Assembly: GCA_942491115.1 (NCBI GenBank)
Contig: CALNZV010000007.1
Coordinates: forward strand, 496,001-560,000
From: CALNZV01 sp942491115
GTDB taxonomy: Bacteria; Desulfobacterota; Desulfobacteria; Desulfobacterales; UBA5852
Reading direction: 5' to 3'
Length of the DNA stretch: 64,000 nucleotides
Of this stretch, positions 9,249 through 18,245 are shown piece by piece. Made by a program: the position numbers and the translations under genes. Position 1 is the first letter of the stretch, and each line of letters opens with the position of its first letter. Under the pieces are notes generated by a model, which saw only the letters and a program-made list of their open reading frames with translations, was not told where the DNA came from and did no database searches.

Positions 9249-9483
9249 GGTCGCATCTCCAATCATTGCATCATAATAGAGAGGGAGCTACGCCTCGTCC
9301 CGCAAACGTCTGCCAGCAGATTCCGCTTGTAGTCCGGCCGTCACCCGGAAGCGGTAAATCCGAAAGGAAACGGCTACCTGTCAGGGGAATAAAAAGGATG
9401 GCTCCCACCGCCTTGTCTCGTTTGGTCAAGGCATGTTAAAGAGGCTCCACCATGCGTTCGACCCTCAGGACGAAGAGGATTCC

Positions 9484-12447
9484 ATGATCCTTATGACACC
9501 TAATGCCACGGCCGACAACAGCTTTGATCTATCGTTCAAGGTCTTTCATGAGCTGATGAGCCGAAAGGTCAACGACGTCCTTTTAGCCTGCAGCCCTTAT
9601 GACGCGTATATCATGGAGGAGGAAGGCCGGCTGGCCCAACGGATCATCCATGAATACAGAGGACTCAATCTCTCCCGCCCTCCTTGTCTTACGTATGTTT
9701 CCTCGGCTCGGGAGGCCCTTGAAACCCTCTCCAGTAGGCGGTTCGACTTCGTTATTTCAACCCCGAGACTCGACGACATGCCTGCCTACAAACTAGGCCG
9801 GGAGATCAAGGCTCGCTTCGGGCAGCTGCCGGTTTTTCTGCTGACCCACAACCCGAACCTTGAGGCCCTTGACCTCCAGTATCGGGATCGCAGCGCCATC
9901 GACCGCTCCTTTGTCTGGGGGGGGAACGCCGATCTGCTCCTCGCTTTGATCAAAAACGAAGAGGACCGGATGAATGTGGAGATGGATACCCAGAGGGCCA
10001 TGGTTCGCGTTATCATCCTCGTTGAAGACTCATCGCTGTACTTTTCCTCCTTTCTCCCGATTCTATACAAGGAGATTGTCAGCCAAACCCAAGCCGTTAT
10101 GGAGGAGTCCTTAAACGAAGAGCACCGGTTTTTCAGAATGCGGGCGCGCCCCAAGGTTCTCATGGCCGAGTCCCTCGAAGAGGCACAGGCCCTCTACCAG
10201 CGTTTCCGGCCGTATCTTTTAAGCGTCCTTTCTGACGTCCGCTATCCAAGGAACGGAAAAATCGATGCGGATGCCGGCGTCGCCTTGTTGAAGCAGATCA
10301 AATCAGAAATGCCGGACATCCCGCTGTTGCTGATGAGTTCCGAGGAATCCAATAAACACCGATCCATGGAAATCCCCGCCACGTTCCTCAACAAAAACTC
10401 TCCCACACTTCACAGCGGCATTCGCCGATTTTTCAAGGAGGAACTTGGATTTGGCCCCTTCGTCTTCCGCTTGCCGGACGGCAGGGAACTGGCCACGGCC
10501 GCCACCCTCAAGGAACTTGAAAAAGTGCTGCCGGAAATCCCGGACGAATCCATTCGTTACCACGGCGCCCGAAACGATTTTTCGCGATGGCTGATGGCCC
10601 GAAGTGAAATTTACATGGCATTCCGGCTCAAGCCGGTGAAAACCAGCGATTTTGAAACCATCGCAGACTTGAAGACATACCTTATTGAAAGTTTGAGGCA
10701 ACGTCGGATGGTGCGCCAGAAGGGAATTGTCACCGATTTTGATCCCCGCCGCATCGACATGGAAGCCGACTTTATAAAAATAGGGCAGGGATCCCTTGGT
10801 GGCAAAGCCCGCGGGCTTGCGTTCATGGCCGCCCGCTTCAAGGAGGAACGGAAACGGTTGGAGAGCTTTGCCGGGGTGCAGGTCCTGATTCCCAAAACCC
10901 TGGTCATCTCCACGGACGGATTTGAGGACTTTATCGAAACCAACCAGCTGTCCGACATGGCCTCGTGCACCAAAACCGACGAGGCCATTTCAGCGCTTTT
11001 TGTCAACGGGGTCATGCCCGACTGGCTGGACGACACTCTCGATGCTATTGTCGGCAATATTTCCGGACCACTGGCTGTCCGGTCCTCGGGTCTGCTCGAA
11101 GATGTCCAGTTCCAGCCTTTCACAAGGCTTTACAAAACCCTACTGCTTCCCAACTCCGCTCCCAGTGCCGCCGTTCGCAAGGAGCGTCTGGCGTGGGCCG
11201 TCAAGCGGGTGTTTGCCTCGACCTTTCTCAAGGCCGCCCGGAACTATGCCAGAAGCACCCAGCACCGAACCGAGCAGGAAAAAATGGCGGTAATGATTCA
11301 GCTGCTGGCCGGAAGCCCCGTCGGCAACCGGTTTTATCCCACCTTCACCGGCAAGGTTCAGTCATTCAACTTTTATCCCGTTTCCAGAATGAATGCCGAA
11401 GACGGTATCGCCATCATCTCCGCCGGACTCGGTTCTCCCGAAGGGGAGGACCTTGGAGGGCTTCGGTTCTCACCCCTTCATCCTCAACTGCTGCCCCAGT
11501 TCTCCACGGTTGAAGACATTCTCCAAAACTCCCAGAGCCACTTTCTTGCCCTCGATCTGTCGCCGCCGGAAAGCCCGACATCGGCCCCGGACTCCGCCCT
11601 GATTCATCTGCCAATCGATGAACTGCCGGTCGGCCATCCGATCCGACGGCTCTGCAGCACTTACAACCCCGATGAAAACCGCATTCGGGACGCATTCGTG
11701 GCCGGTGGATTTCCGGTTCTCACTTTTGCGCCGATACTGAAATTCTCCACCTTTCCCCTTACGGACATATTGAAAACCCTTCTCGATATCGGCCGGCGAG
11801 GCATGGGAGGCCCCGTCCAGATGGAATTTGCTGTCACGCTGCCACCGACTGCCGCCGATACCGCCAGCTTTCACTTGCTGCAAATTCGTCCCATGACCCA
11901 GCTCGAGCAGGACATGAACGTGGTCATCAGCGACAGCGAGCAATCCGAGGCCATGGCCTTCAGCACCTTGGCGCTAGGCAATGGCCGAATCGACAACATC
12001 ACGGATATCGTCTGGGTGGATCCCCAGGCCTTCGATCCTGGGTACACCATCGACATTGCCGCCGAAGTCGCCCGGATCAATGGGAAGATGGCGGCAGAAA
12101 ACCGCCGATACCTGCTCATTGGGCCCGGCCGATGGGGGTCTTCCGACCGTTGGCTCGGAATTCCTGTCACTTGGAAAGACATCTCCTCGGTGGCGGCCAT
12201 CGTCGAGACCACCTCTGAAACCCTCAAGGCGGAAGCCTCCCAGGGCTCTCATTTTTTTCAAAATATCACCTCAGCCGGCATCTTTTATCTGACCATACTG
12301 AACCCCTCCCACGGATTCATTCAAGAGGGCTGGCTGGATCGACAACCCACTGAAACCCCGTTGCCGCACTTAAAGCATATTCGCTTGTCGGCGCCACTGA
12401 CCATCAAGGTGGACGGCCGACGCTCCCGCGGAGTCATCCTCTCCTGA
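9484..12447 (+). CDS. receiver-like / PEP synthase ATP-grasp domain protein
   Basis: Large signalling or metabolic protein of about 987 residues. The first 300 residues hold two receiver-like modules. In the first, the usual phospho-acceptor Asp position reads FVISTPRLDD, so it looks degenerate. The second keeps an acidic pair (IILVEDSS) and an Asp in LSVLSDVRYPRNGK. The rest is a PEP/pyruvate-binding ATP-grasp domain, with QGSLGGKARGLAFMA, GPLAVRSSGLLEDVQFQPF and LLQIRPM as in PEP synthase and pyruvate phosphate dikinase. The central swivelling His domain and the C-terminal PEP barrel are absent, so ordinary PEP synthase activity is unlikely. Similar proteins are annotated in Desulfobacterota and Bacteroidetes as PEP/pyruvate-binding proteins of unknown role. 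I prefer the ATG at 9484 (GAGG five bases upstream, core homology begins here) over the ATG at 9433. Confidence 0.85.
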   Translation: MILMTPNATADNSFDLSFKVFHELMSRKVNDVLLACSPYDAYIMEEEGRLAQRIIHEYRGLNLSRPPCLTYVSSAREALETLSSRRFDFVISTPRLDDMPAYKLGREIKARFGQLPVFLLTHNPNLEALDLQYRDRSAIDRSFVWGGNADLLLALIKNEEDRMNVEMDTQRAMVRVIILVEDSSLYFSSFLPILYKEIVSQTQAVMEESLNEEHRFFRMRARPKVLMAESLEEAQALYQRFRPYLLSVLSDVRYPRNGKIDADAGVALLKQIKSEMPDIPLLLMSSEESNKHRSMEIPATFLNKNSPTLHSGIRRFFKEELGFGPFVFRLPDGRELATAATLKELEKVLPEIPDESIRYHGARNDFSRWLMARSEIYMAFRLKPVKTSDFETIADLKTYLIESLRQRRMVRQKGIVTDFDPRRIDMEADFIKIGQGSLGGKARGLAFMAARFKEERKRLESFAGVQVLIPKTLVISTDGFEDFIETNQLSDMASCTKTDEAISALFVNGVMPDWLDDTLDAIVGNISGPLAVRSSGLLEDVQFQPFTRLYKTLLLPNSAPSAAVRKERLAWAVKRVFASTFLKAARNYARSTQHRTEQEKMAVMIQLLAGSPVGNRFYPTFTGKVQSFNFYPVSRMNAEDGIAIISAGLGSPEGEDLGGLRFSPLHPQLLPQFSTVEDILQNSQSHFLALDLSPPESPTSAPDSALIHLPIDELPVGHPIRRLCSTYNPDENRIRDAFVAGGFPVLTFAPILKFSTFPLTDILKTLLDIGRRGMGGPVQMEFAVTLPPTAADTASFHLLQIRPMTQLEQDMNVVISDSEQSEAMAFSTLALGNGRIDNITDIVWVDPQAFDPGYTIDIAAEVARINGKMAAENRRYLLIGPGRWGSSDRWLGIPVTWKDISSVAAIVETTSETLKAEASQGSHFFQNITSAGIFYLTILNPSHGFIQEGWLDRQPTETPLPHLKHIRLSAPLTIKVDGRRSRGVILS

Positions 12448-12843
12448 GGATTCCCGCAAACAGCATTCATTTTCAAGCTCGCCCCGCCAGTGGCAGTTGC
12501 TCTCCTGTCGATCACACGCACCGAAGGCGACGGCTCCTGATCCGCACGTCCCATGTTGCCGGTAACCGGTCCGTCGCCGTGGATTCCGGCTGTGATGGTA
12601 AGGGAAGGATAAGGTGCCGCCTCATTCACCATGCCATTGTGGCGATCAGGGAAACCAGGAGAATTGTCATCGGAGAGGTCAATGGTTTTTTCAGATGTGA
12701 TGGAAGGACCCCCGGTAGGGGTCAGGGTCCGGCCTGCCGGTGGTCGACACTTCAAGGGCTCGACGCCATTCCGGGACATCGGAATTCTCCGATGCCCACG
12801 GCAATGAAAGGATTAGGGTGGGTTCGGTTCAGGTGTCTGCCGG
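12448..12843. other. gene-free stretch between convergent genes
   Basis: About 400 bases between two convergent genes. Open frames here have no recognisable product and Pro/Arg-rich shadow composition. I see no strong terminator with a T-tract and no RNA gene. Confidence 0.5.
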
Positions 12844-13296
12844 TTATTCCCAGGTGACACCGGATTGGTTTTCAAGAAAATGACGGGCGTCCTGATGGCC
12901 GAGAACCCCGGCCTCCATGAAATCGCCCATGGCCTGCTCGCGGTTTCCGGAAAGCAGGTGAACTCTTCCTCTTCCATAGTAGTAGGCACCGGTCGCCGGA
13001 CGTCTATCGATGGCCTGGTCGATGAGTTGAATCGCCTGATCATGCATCCCGATCTCTCCGTAGCAGACGCCTAACTGGAACATGGCATCCGTGGCGTCGG
13101 GGTTGAGTTCCAAGGCCTTCCGATAACTATTGATAGCAGCCTCATAGTTGCCGTAAGCCGACAGAAGCGCGCCCTTATCCAACCACTGGCTCGCCGTTCG
13201 AGTGGCGGCGTCGGCGGCAGCCCCGGGCTGGCAGAGCACCATCGCCGCAATCCCAAAGACCATAAACAGGCGCAGGTAACGATGTGATGATTTCAT
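12844..13296 (-). CDS. exported TPR-repeat protein
   Basis: Small periplasmic or outer-membrane-associated protein of 150 residues. The N-terminus is a signal peptide (MKSSHRYLRLFMVFGIAAMV...GAAADA). Residues about 35-135 contain roughly three TPR units (LSAYGNYEAAINSYRKALEL, FQLGVCYGEIGMHDQAIQLI, YYGRGRVHLLSGNREQAM). TPRs usually mediate protein-protein contacts; the partner is unknown. The start follows AAGGAG at good spacing. A longer reading to 13509 is open, but its extra part lacks similarity and would bury the signal peptide. It is monocistronic, with no functional clue from neighbours. Confidence 0.8.
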   Translation of the reverse strand: MKSSHRYLRLFMVFGIAAMVLCQPGAAADAATRTASQWLDKGALLSAYGNYEAAINSYRKALELNPDATDAMFQLGVCYGEIGMHDQAIQLIDQAIDRRPATGAYYYGRGRVHLLSGNREQAMGDFMEAGVLGHQDARHFLENQSGVTWE

Positions 13297-13618
13297 GGAC
13301 TGAAGACTCCTTGATGCTGAATCCGTTGTTGGCTTTTCAGGGGCCGGTTGTCCGAATGAATCGGGCGTTCCGGAGCCCCGTCCAGTGCCCACGGCCGGGC
13401 AAAAACAATGGCGACGTATACCGAAAAATGCAAGGAAACGCAAACAACCGTCCGTTTCGACTGTGGTTTCGTTTTTACCGGCAGGATTCGGAAGCGGGCT
13501 TGCGTCCATCGATCAGTTCTATTATGAACTCATATCGGCAAAATCGATTTTTTACTACAGCATCGATTCACATCCACCAGGGGGGAAGCCCAGTTACCGC
13601 CATGGGAGACGTCATCCG
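13297..13618. other. divergent intergenic region
   Basis: About 320 bases between the divergent TPR gene and the metallo-hydrolase gene. It presumably carries promoters for both, but I found no convincing -35/-10 pair, repeat or RNA gene. Confidence 0.45.
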
Positions 13619-14344
13619 ATGAAAACCTACACCATTCACCCGCTGGCTGTCGGCGTGAATCAAACTGACCAGGGCGTCATGACCTACCTGAGGGATTATG
13701 GCCAGCGCATCCTACTGCCCATTTACATTTTTCTGATCAAGGGGGCCGACCGGACCATACTCGTGGACACCGGTCTCGAACAGGTCGTGGTTCCCGACGA
13801 CATCAAGGCGGCCTGTGATTTTCCGATCTACGACTTCGAGGAGGCGCTTGGCACCGAGGGCCTCACCCCCGAGTCCGTCGATATGGTCATCCACACCCAC
13901 CTTCACAATGATCACTGTGAAAACGACTATAAATGCACCAATGCCACGGTTTACGTTCAGCGATCGGAGCTTGATTTCCTCCTGGACCCCCACCCGCTGG
14001 ATCACCGCTATTATCCGGACGTTTTAGACGAGTCCAACGTGACCCCGCTGGATGGAGATGCCGAGTTGATGGACGGTATTTCCGTTATTCACTCCCCTGG
14101 GCACAGCGTGGGGGGGCAGTCGGTGTCCATTCGCACCCGCAAGGGAAATGCAATCATCACCGGCTTCTGCTGCAATGAAAAGAACTTCCCAGACATCGGG
14201 CCTGCTGTCACCCCCGGGGTTCACATCAACGCCATCGATGCTTATCAGTCGGCCCAGAAAATCAAAACCCAGGCGGATATCCTGATCCCTCTGCATGCCA
14301 TGTGGGTCGGCAGAGCCAAAGAAATCCCTGCTGCCGAGGGTTGA
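13619..14344 (+). CDS. MBL-fold metallo-hydrolase, N-acyl homoserine lactonase-like
   Basis: Metallo-beta-lactamase-fold hydrolase of 241 residues. The dinuclear metal site is given by HTHLHNDHCEN at about residues 88-98, then HSPGHSVGGQSV and the final LIPLHAMWVG histidine. Spacing and the early GADRTILVDTGL segment match the AttM/AhlL-type lactonase family (AHL quorum-signal lactonases), but the family also holds lactonases and esterases with other substrates, so quorum quenching is only a possibility. The ATG of MKTYTIHPL is preceded by GGGAG; an upstream extension to 13385 is open but is basic and unrelated. No luxI or luxR gene lies nearby. Confidence 0.85.
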   Translation: MKTYTIHPLAVGVNQTDQGVMTYLRDYGQRILLPIYIFLIKGADRTILVDTGLEQVVVPDDIKAACDFPIYDFEEALGTEGLTPESVDMVIHTHLHNDHCENDYKCTNATVYVQRSELDFLLDPHPLDHRYYPDVLDESNVTPLDGDAELMDGISVIHSPGHSVGGQSVSIRTRKGNAIITGFCCNEKNFPDIGPAVTPGVHINAIDAYQSAQKIKTQADILIPLHAMWVGRAKEIPAAEG

Positions 14345-14420
14345 CGGTCGCGGGGCCCAAGACCGCCGCGGCGACTGACATGACAGAAACCCGTTGTTGA
14401 ATAGATGACGGACACATCTT

Positions 14421-14762
14421 ATGGCTTTCGAAAACGATATCGTTCTCGTGTATTTAGAAGACAGCCCCATGACCTTTGCGAGGATTGACGACATTCTCCC
14501 GGATGCCAAACCCGGCTGGTATCATGTCAAGTTACTGATCCTCCAGGTCCCTCTAAAGGTGGTCACCTGGATTCTGAGAGACAGCTATATCGACGGGAGC
14601 GAATTTACCATGGACGGCAAACGGATGCGTATCGAACGGGTGGAATCACCGGAGGCTCCGTCCGAAGAGAATGAGGAGCCGCCTTCCCAATCGCCGTCCA
14701 AAGACACCAGAACGGAGACATCCGGACGGATCATCTCCCTCACGAGTCGAAAAGAACGATGA
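14421..14762 (+). CDS. small protein of unknown function
   Basis: Protein of 113 residues that I do not recognise. The first 75 residues look like a small compact domain with alternating beta strands (DIVLVYLEDSPMTFARIDDI, WYHVKLLILQVPLKVVTWIL). The rest is a low-complexity acidic, Pro/Ser-rich tail (PEAPSEENEEPPSQS) ending in a basic TSRKER. No signal peptide or membrane segment is seen. It ends 37 bases before the DUF1848 start and is probably co-transcribed with DUF1848 and dusB, hinting at a shared but unknown context. Codon use is like that of its neighbours, so I believe it is real. Confidence 0.65.
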   Translation: MAFENDIVLVYLEDSPMTFARIDDILPDAKPGWYHVKLLILQVPLKVVTWILRDSYIDGSEFTMDGKRMRIERVESPEAPSEENEEPPSQSPSKDTRTETSGRIISLTSRKER

Positions 14763-14799
14763 CTCCCCGCTGAAACGGGCCGTTCCGACACCCATAGAC

Positions 14800-15714
14800 A
14801 TGACGCCCCCACCCCCTATCGTCATCTCCGCCTCCAGACGAACCGATATTCCGGCCTTCTACATGGACTGGTTCATGGCGGGCATCCATAGCGGTGTCTT
14901 CGAGGTTGAAAATCCATTCAACCGGCGCCGATACCGGGTTGCTTCGACCCCTGACCGTGTGTCCGTTATCGTCTTCTGGTCAAAGAATTTCGGGCCGTTT
15001 CTTGAAAGAGGTGACGGGAACCGCCTGTCAGCCATGGGATACCGACTTTTTTTTAATTTTACGGTCAACGAAGGGTCTCCCCCTCTGGAGGCCCATCTGC
15101 CGCCCCTGGACGACCGGATAGACCAGTTGGCGCAACTCTGTGATACCTTCGGCCCCGACGTCATCAACTGGCGGTTCGATCCCGTCTGCTTCTTCACCCA
15201 GGATAACGGCGGCGTTGAAAACAATACCGGGAGGTTCTCGACGATCGCCGACCGGGCGGGTCGATTGGGAATTCGGCGGTGCATCACCAGCTTTATGGAT
15301 CTTTATCCCAAAATCAGGAAACGCTCGGAGAGCCGCAGCAGCCTGCGCTACATCGAACCGTCGATGGCTGTCAAGGTCGAGACGGCGGCAGCGATGGCGG
15401 ACACCCTCTCACCCCATGGCATTCGTCTCATGCTCTGCTGCGAGCCCGACGTGCTGGCCCTTCTTCCAGATTCTACCGGTGTGAGGGAAAGCGCTTGTAT
15501 TTCCGGGCAATTGCTGAGCCAACTCTTCAACCGTCCCGTTCCACTTCGGCGGGACCGGGGGCAGCGAGCGGCTTCCGGGTGTCGGTGCACCGTATCATCG
15601 GATATCGGCTCCTATCGGCGCCATCCATGCCCCCACAGCTGCCGCTACTGCTACGCCAATCCGGCGCCCGGATCCGTCCGCAAAGGGCCAAAAGGAACAT
15701 CGATATCCTCATGA
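14800..15714 (+). CDS. DUF1848 family protein
   Basis: Protein of 304 residues from the DUF1848 family, whose biochemical role I do not know. The N-terminal signature is IVISASRRTDIPAFYMDWFM, then VFWSKNFGPFLE, INWRFDPVCFF and GIRLMLCCEPDVL. The C-terminus has a cysteine cluster (SGCRCTVSSDIG, then CPHSCRYCYAN) that resembles an iron-sulfur ligand set. The chosen ATG begins just before the conserved ISASRRTD block; there is no clear ribosome binding site. Its stop overlaps the dusB start as ATGA, implying translational coupling. Confidence 0.85.
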   Translation: MTPPPPIVISASRRTDIPAFYMDWFMAGIHSGVFEVENPFNRRRYRVASTPDRVSVIVFWSKNFGPFLERGDGNRLSAMGYRLFFNFTVNEGSPPLEAHLPPLDDRIDQLAQLCDTFGPDVINWRFDPVCFFTQDNGGVENNTGRFSTIADRAGRLGIRRCITSFMDLYPKIRKRSESRSSLRYIEPSMAVKVETAAAMADTLSPHGIRLMLCCEPDVLALLPDSTGVRESACISGQLLSQLFNRPVPLRRDRGQRAASGCRCTVSSDIGSYRRHPCPHSCRYCYANPAPGSVRKGPKGTSISS

Positions 15715-16721
15715 ATATTGGCTCGATTCAACTTGAGAACAATCTGGTTTTTGCGCCCCTTGCAGGTATCACCAATCTTCCGATGCGACTGCTGGCCAAG
15801 GAGGCCGGTTGCGGACTCGTCTGCTCCGAGATGATCAGCGCCAACGGCCTGGTTCACGGTTCGGAAAAGACCCGACGGATCATGACGTCCGTCGATCCCG
15901 AGAAACCCCTGTCTGTGCAGATTTTCGGATCGGACCCCGATATCACCGCCGAGGCGGCCCGAATGGTTGAAGACGGCGGTGCCGATCTGGTGGACATCAA
16001 TTTTGGGTGTTCGGTCAAAAAAATCGTCAAAACCGGTTCAGGGGTGGCGTTGATGCGGACACCAGATCTGGCTCGCCGGCTCATGACCGCTGTGCGGAAC
16101 GCCGTCACCATCCCCGTGACCATCAAGGTGAGAAGCGGCTGGGACGCGAGCGGCCGCCAGGCGATTGCCATCGCGAAACTGGCACAAGACTGTGGCGTCG
16201 ATGGGATTGCCATCCACCCGAGAACGGCCGGTCAGGGATTCAGTGGCTGCGCCGACTGGTCCCTGATCCAGAAACTCAAGGCATCGGTTTCCATCCCGGT
16301 TATCGGAAACGGAGACATCACCACGCCTGGGGATGCTCTGCGAATGCTTAAGGCCACCGGTTGCGACGGCATCATGGTGGGGCGGGCAGCCATCGGAAAC
16401 CCCATTCTTTTTTCCCGCATTCTTAAGGCCCTGGATGGAAAAGATCCCGGTCCGCCCACTGCAGCGATCAGGCTCGACCTGATGAGCCGCTACGCAGAGG
16501 CGTCGGTCCGCTATCTGGGCGAGGAGTTGGCCTGCCCCATGATGCGCAGCCGACTCATGTGGTTCGTTCGGGGATTGCCCTTTGCCAAGCGGTTCAGGGA
16601 GTCGGTCAAGCGGGTGTCGACCCTGGAGGATATCCGGGAGCGGATCGACGGCTACGGGAAAGCCCTGGCAGCCGCTGAGCCCCAAGGATTCCACCCGTAC
16701 CCGGCTGGTCGATCGGAGTGA
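15711..16721 (+). CDS. dusB: tRNA-dihydrouridine synthase B
   Basis: FMN- and NADPH-dependent enzyme reducing uridine to dihydrouridine in tRNA D-loops. It has 336 residues. The family start is LENNLVFAPLAGITNLPMRL. The catalytic-cysteine motif reads VDINFGCSVKKIVKTGSGVA (usually NMGCPVKKV). TIKVRSGWD, IHPRTAGQGFSG, VIGNGDITTPGDA and DGIMVGRAAIGNP follow, and the C-terminal helical tRNA-binding part is present. It starts inside the DUF1848 stop (ATGA). In many bacteria dusB sits with fis; here it is coupled to DUF1848 instead. Confidence 0.95.
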   Translation: MNIGSIQLENNLVFAPLAGITNLPMRLLAKEAGCGLVCSEMISANGLVHGSEKTRRIMTSVDPEKPLSVQIFGSDPDITAEAARMVEDGGADLVDINFGCSVKKIVKTGSGVALMRTPDLARRLMTAVRNAVTIPVTIKVRSGWDASGRQAIAIAKLAQDCGVDGIAIHPRTAGQGFSGCADWSLIQKLKASVSIPVIGNGDITTPGDALRMLKATGCDGIMVGRAAIGNPILFSRILKALDGKDPGPPTAAIRLDLMSRYAEASVRYLGEELACPMMRSRLMWFVRGLPFAKRFRESVKRVSTLEDIRERIDGYGKALAAAEPQGFHPYPAGRSE

Positions 16722-16735
16722 CGCATTGAGGGTTA

Positions 16736-17698
16736 TCAGGGGACGGCAAAGGTGTAGATACCGATCTCGCCCCCCTGGAGCAGCACCCCCTCCGCGCGGT
16801 CGTCATTGACATCGGTCACCTGCATCTTTCCGACCGGTCGAGAGGGAAGAAAGTACTTTCGGCCGTCCTCGCCATCAAGGATTTTGGAATCAAATAGGAT
16901 CAGCACGTGGCCCGGCTCCAGACCGCTGCCCGCATCAGAGGATAGGGTGATACGGTCATCCACAACATTGGTCACATAGCCCTGCCATGGAAGTTCCGCC
17001 AACACCCCACCGGCCGACTTGCCGATCCGTTCGGCTAATTCCTCCAGCCCCTCGCTGACCAGATCCATATCGGATGGCCGGAGCGCCTCCCCGACTTCAG
17101 GGGCCGCACTGGATATTTCCGTTTCAAATTCGATGGTCCGGTTCAGAAGTTTGGAGCCGGTTTCAGCGCTGTAGATTTCTACCAGGATCAACAGCCGAAG
17201 GCGATTTTCAGGCTTCTTCCAGAGCAGAACCCCACCCACCTCGCTGCCGACCGTCGCATCCAGTATCATCCCGGTCACCACAGCGTTGATATTTTCCTGG
17301 CGGGCAAAAGTGGCCATTGGGAAAGCGTCCAGACGGCCGAATCCGTCTCGCCTAAATCCACCGAGCCCCTCTGGGTAGCCGGTTTCACCCGGCAGAAGCA
17401 CGCGGGTGCGGCGGGCCTTATCTTTTAGCAGGGGAACCATTCGTTCATAGAAAACGCTGTTCAGCAGGGCGGAATCGAGTGAGGTTCGGTTGTCGAACCA
17501 GGTCAGTGCCGCCAGAGGGGACAACTGTTTTTTCCCGACAGACCGCTCTGTCAGCGGCGGCGCTTGTATATCGGGGGCCACGTCGAGGGCGGATCGGTCT
17601 CGTCCTCCCATGCGGCAGCCTTCCAGTATAAGGGTCGAAGCGATCAGAAGCACCATTAGCCCTGTGGCATGTCGTATCATTGTCCGCATGGTCATCAT
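16736..17698 (-). CDS. outer-membrane lipoprotein, FlgT/CsgG-like
   Basis: Predicted lipoprotein of about 320 residues. The signal sequence ends in a lipobox-like ILEGC (MVLLIASTLILEGC). The middle (MATFARQENINAVVTGMILD, LRLLILVEIYSAETGSKLLN) resembles the CsgG-like middle domain of FlgT-type proteins, and the C-terminus (GYVTNVVDDRITLSSDAGSG, then a beta-rich run to the end) resembles the FlgT C-terminal domain. I infer a periplasm-facing structural or assembly role, possibly flagellar, but no flagellar gene is in the window. Several closely spaced start codons exist (17698, 17695, 17689); none has a clear ribosome binding site. It converges with dusB, leaving 14 bases between the stops. Confidence 0.75.
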   Translation of the reverse strand: MMTMRTMIRHATGLMVLLIASTLILEGCRMGGRDRSALDVAPDIQAPPLTERSVGKKQLSPLAALTWFDNRTSLDSALLNSVFYERMVPLLKDKARRTRVLLPGETGYPEGLGGFRRDGFGRLDAFPMATFARQENINAVVTGMILDATVGSEVGGVLLWKKPENRLRLLILVEIYSAETGSKLLNRTIEFETEISSAAPEVGEALRPSDMDLVSEGLEELAERIGKSAGGVLAELPWQGYVTNVVDDRITLSSDAGSGLEPGHVLILFDSKILDGEDGRKYFLPSRPVGKMQVTDVNDDRAEGVLLQGGEIGIYTFAVP

Positions 17699-17824
17699 CA
17701 ATCATTAGAGTCGGTTGCCGATTCCTCTGTGCCACCCGGCAACGGGGATACCACCAGGGAAAAAACGAGGTATTTCTAATCGGGATCGCCCCAATTTGCA
17801 AGACTCAATTCAACTCGGTTCTTC

Positions 17825-17853
17825 TTGACAGACAGCGGGGTTTTGCATTACGG
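17825..17853 (+). promoter_or_regulatory. possible promoter with consensus -35
   Basis: Perfect TTGACA at 17825-17830, but the hexamer 17 bases on is only TTACGG. It lies about 70 bases ahead of the small helical protein gene. Confidence 0.3.
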
Positions 17854-17921
17854 GCTTCGGGGCAAAGCGGCCCGCTCAATGGACCGTTTTTCACCAGGAA
17901 CCCCCCATCAAAGAGGTGACC

Positions 17922-18104
17922 ATGGCATCCATGGATGAGCAGGTCTTGAGAACTGCAAAGGAAATCATCGTCAAGTTCATTGAAACCGGACGCGTTTCTC
18001 CAGCCGGTTTTCCCGATGCCTTCCGCAATATCTACAATACCGTTTCAGATGCGGCAACATCCAGAAAACCGGCCGATACGGATGCCATCGATCCCCCTTC
18101 CTGA
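17922..18104 (+). CDS. small helical protein of unknown function
   Basis: Protein of 60 residues from the ATG, which is preceded by GAGG at five bases; a GTG two codons earlier is possible. The core AKEIIVKFIETGRVSPAGFP followed by DAFRNIYNTVSDA is predicted to be two or three helices. It is faintly like the N-terminal helical part of MucR/Ros-type regulators (AKEIV...V...P...LI..V), without their zinc finger; that resemblance is only my impression. The tail is a disordered Asp/Pro stretch. It stands alone between divergent and convergent genes, and I regard it as a real small gene because of its start signals and codon use. Confidence 0.6.
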   Translation: MASMDEQVLRTAKEIIVKFIETGRVSPAGFPDAFRNIYNTVSDAATSRKPADTDAIDPPS

Positions 18105-18160
18105 TTATAGCGACCTTGCGTTAGGGGCAACGGCAACCATCAGGGGATCCTCCCTGGGAG

Positions 18161-18201
18161 AAAAATAGGGCGGCTGACGGAAACGCGGGTCCGTGCCGCC
18201 C
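18161..18201 (-). terminator. rho-independent terminator of the fad operon
   Basis: On the minus strand a GC-rich hairpin (7-bp GGGCGGC/GCCGCCC outer stem, a 2-base bulge, 5-bp ACGGA/TCCGT inner stem, 8-base loop; 18168-18201) is followed by TATTTTTC. It begins about 45 bases after the fadA stop. Confidence 0.75.
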
Positions 18202-18245
18202 GTCGACCGGGCCGTCGGCACAGACCCTTTCGGAAACCAACCGGT

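Noticed and set aside
12321..12779. 152-residue minus-strand open frame overlapping the ATP-grasp gene end
   Set aside because: No ribosome binding site, low-complexity composition and a large overlap with a well-supported gene.
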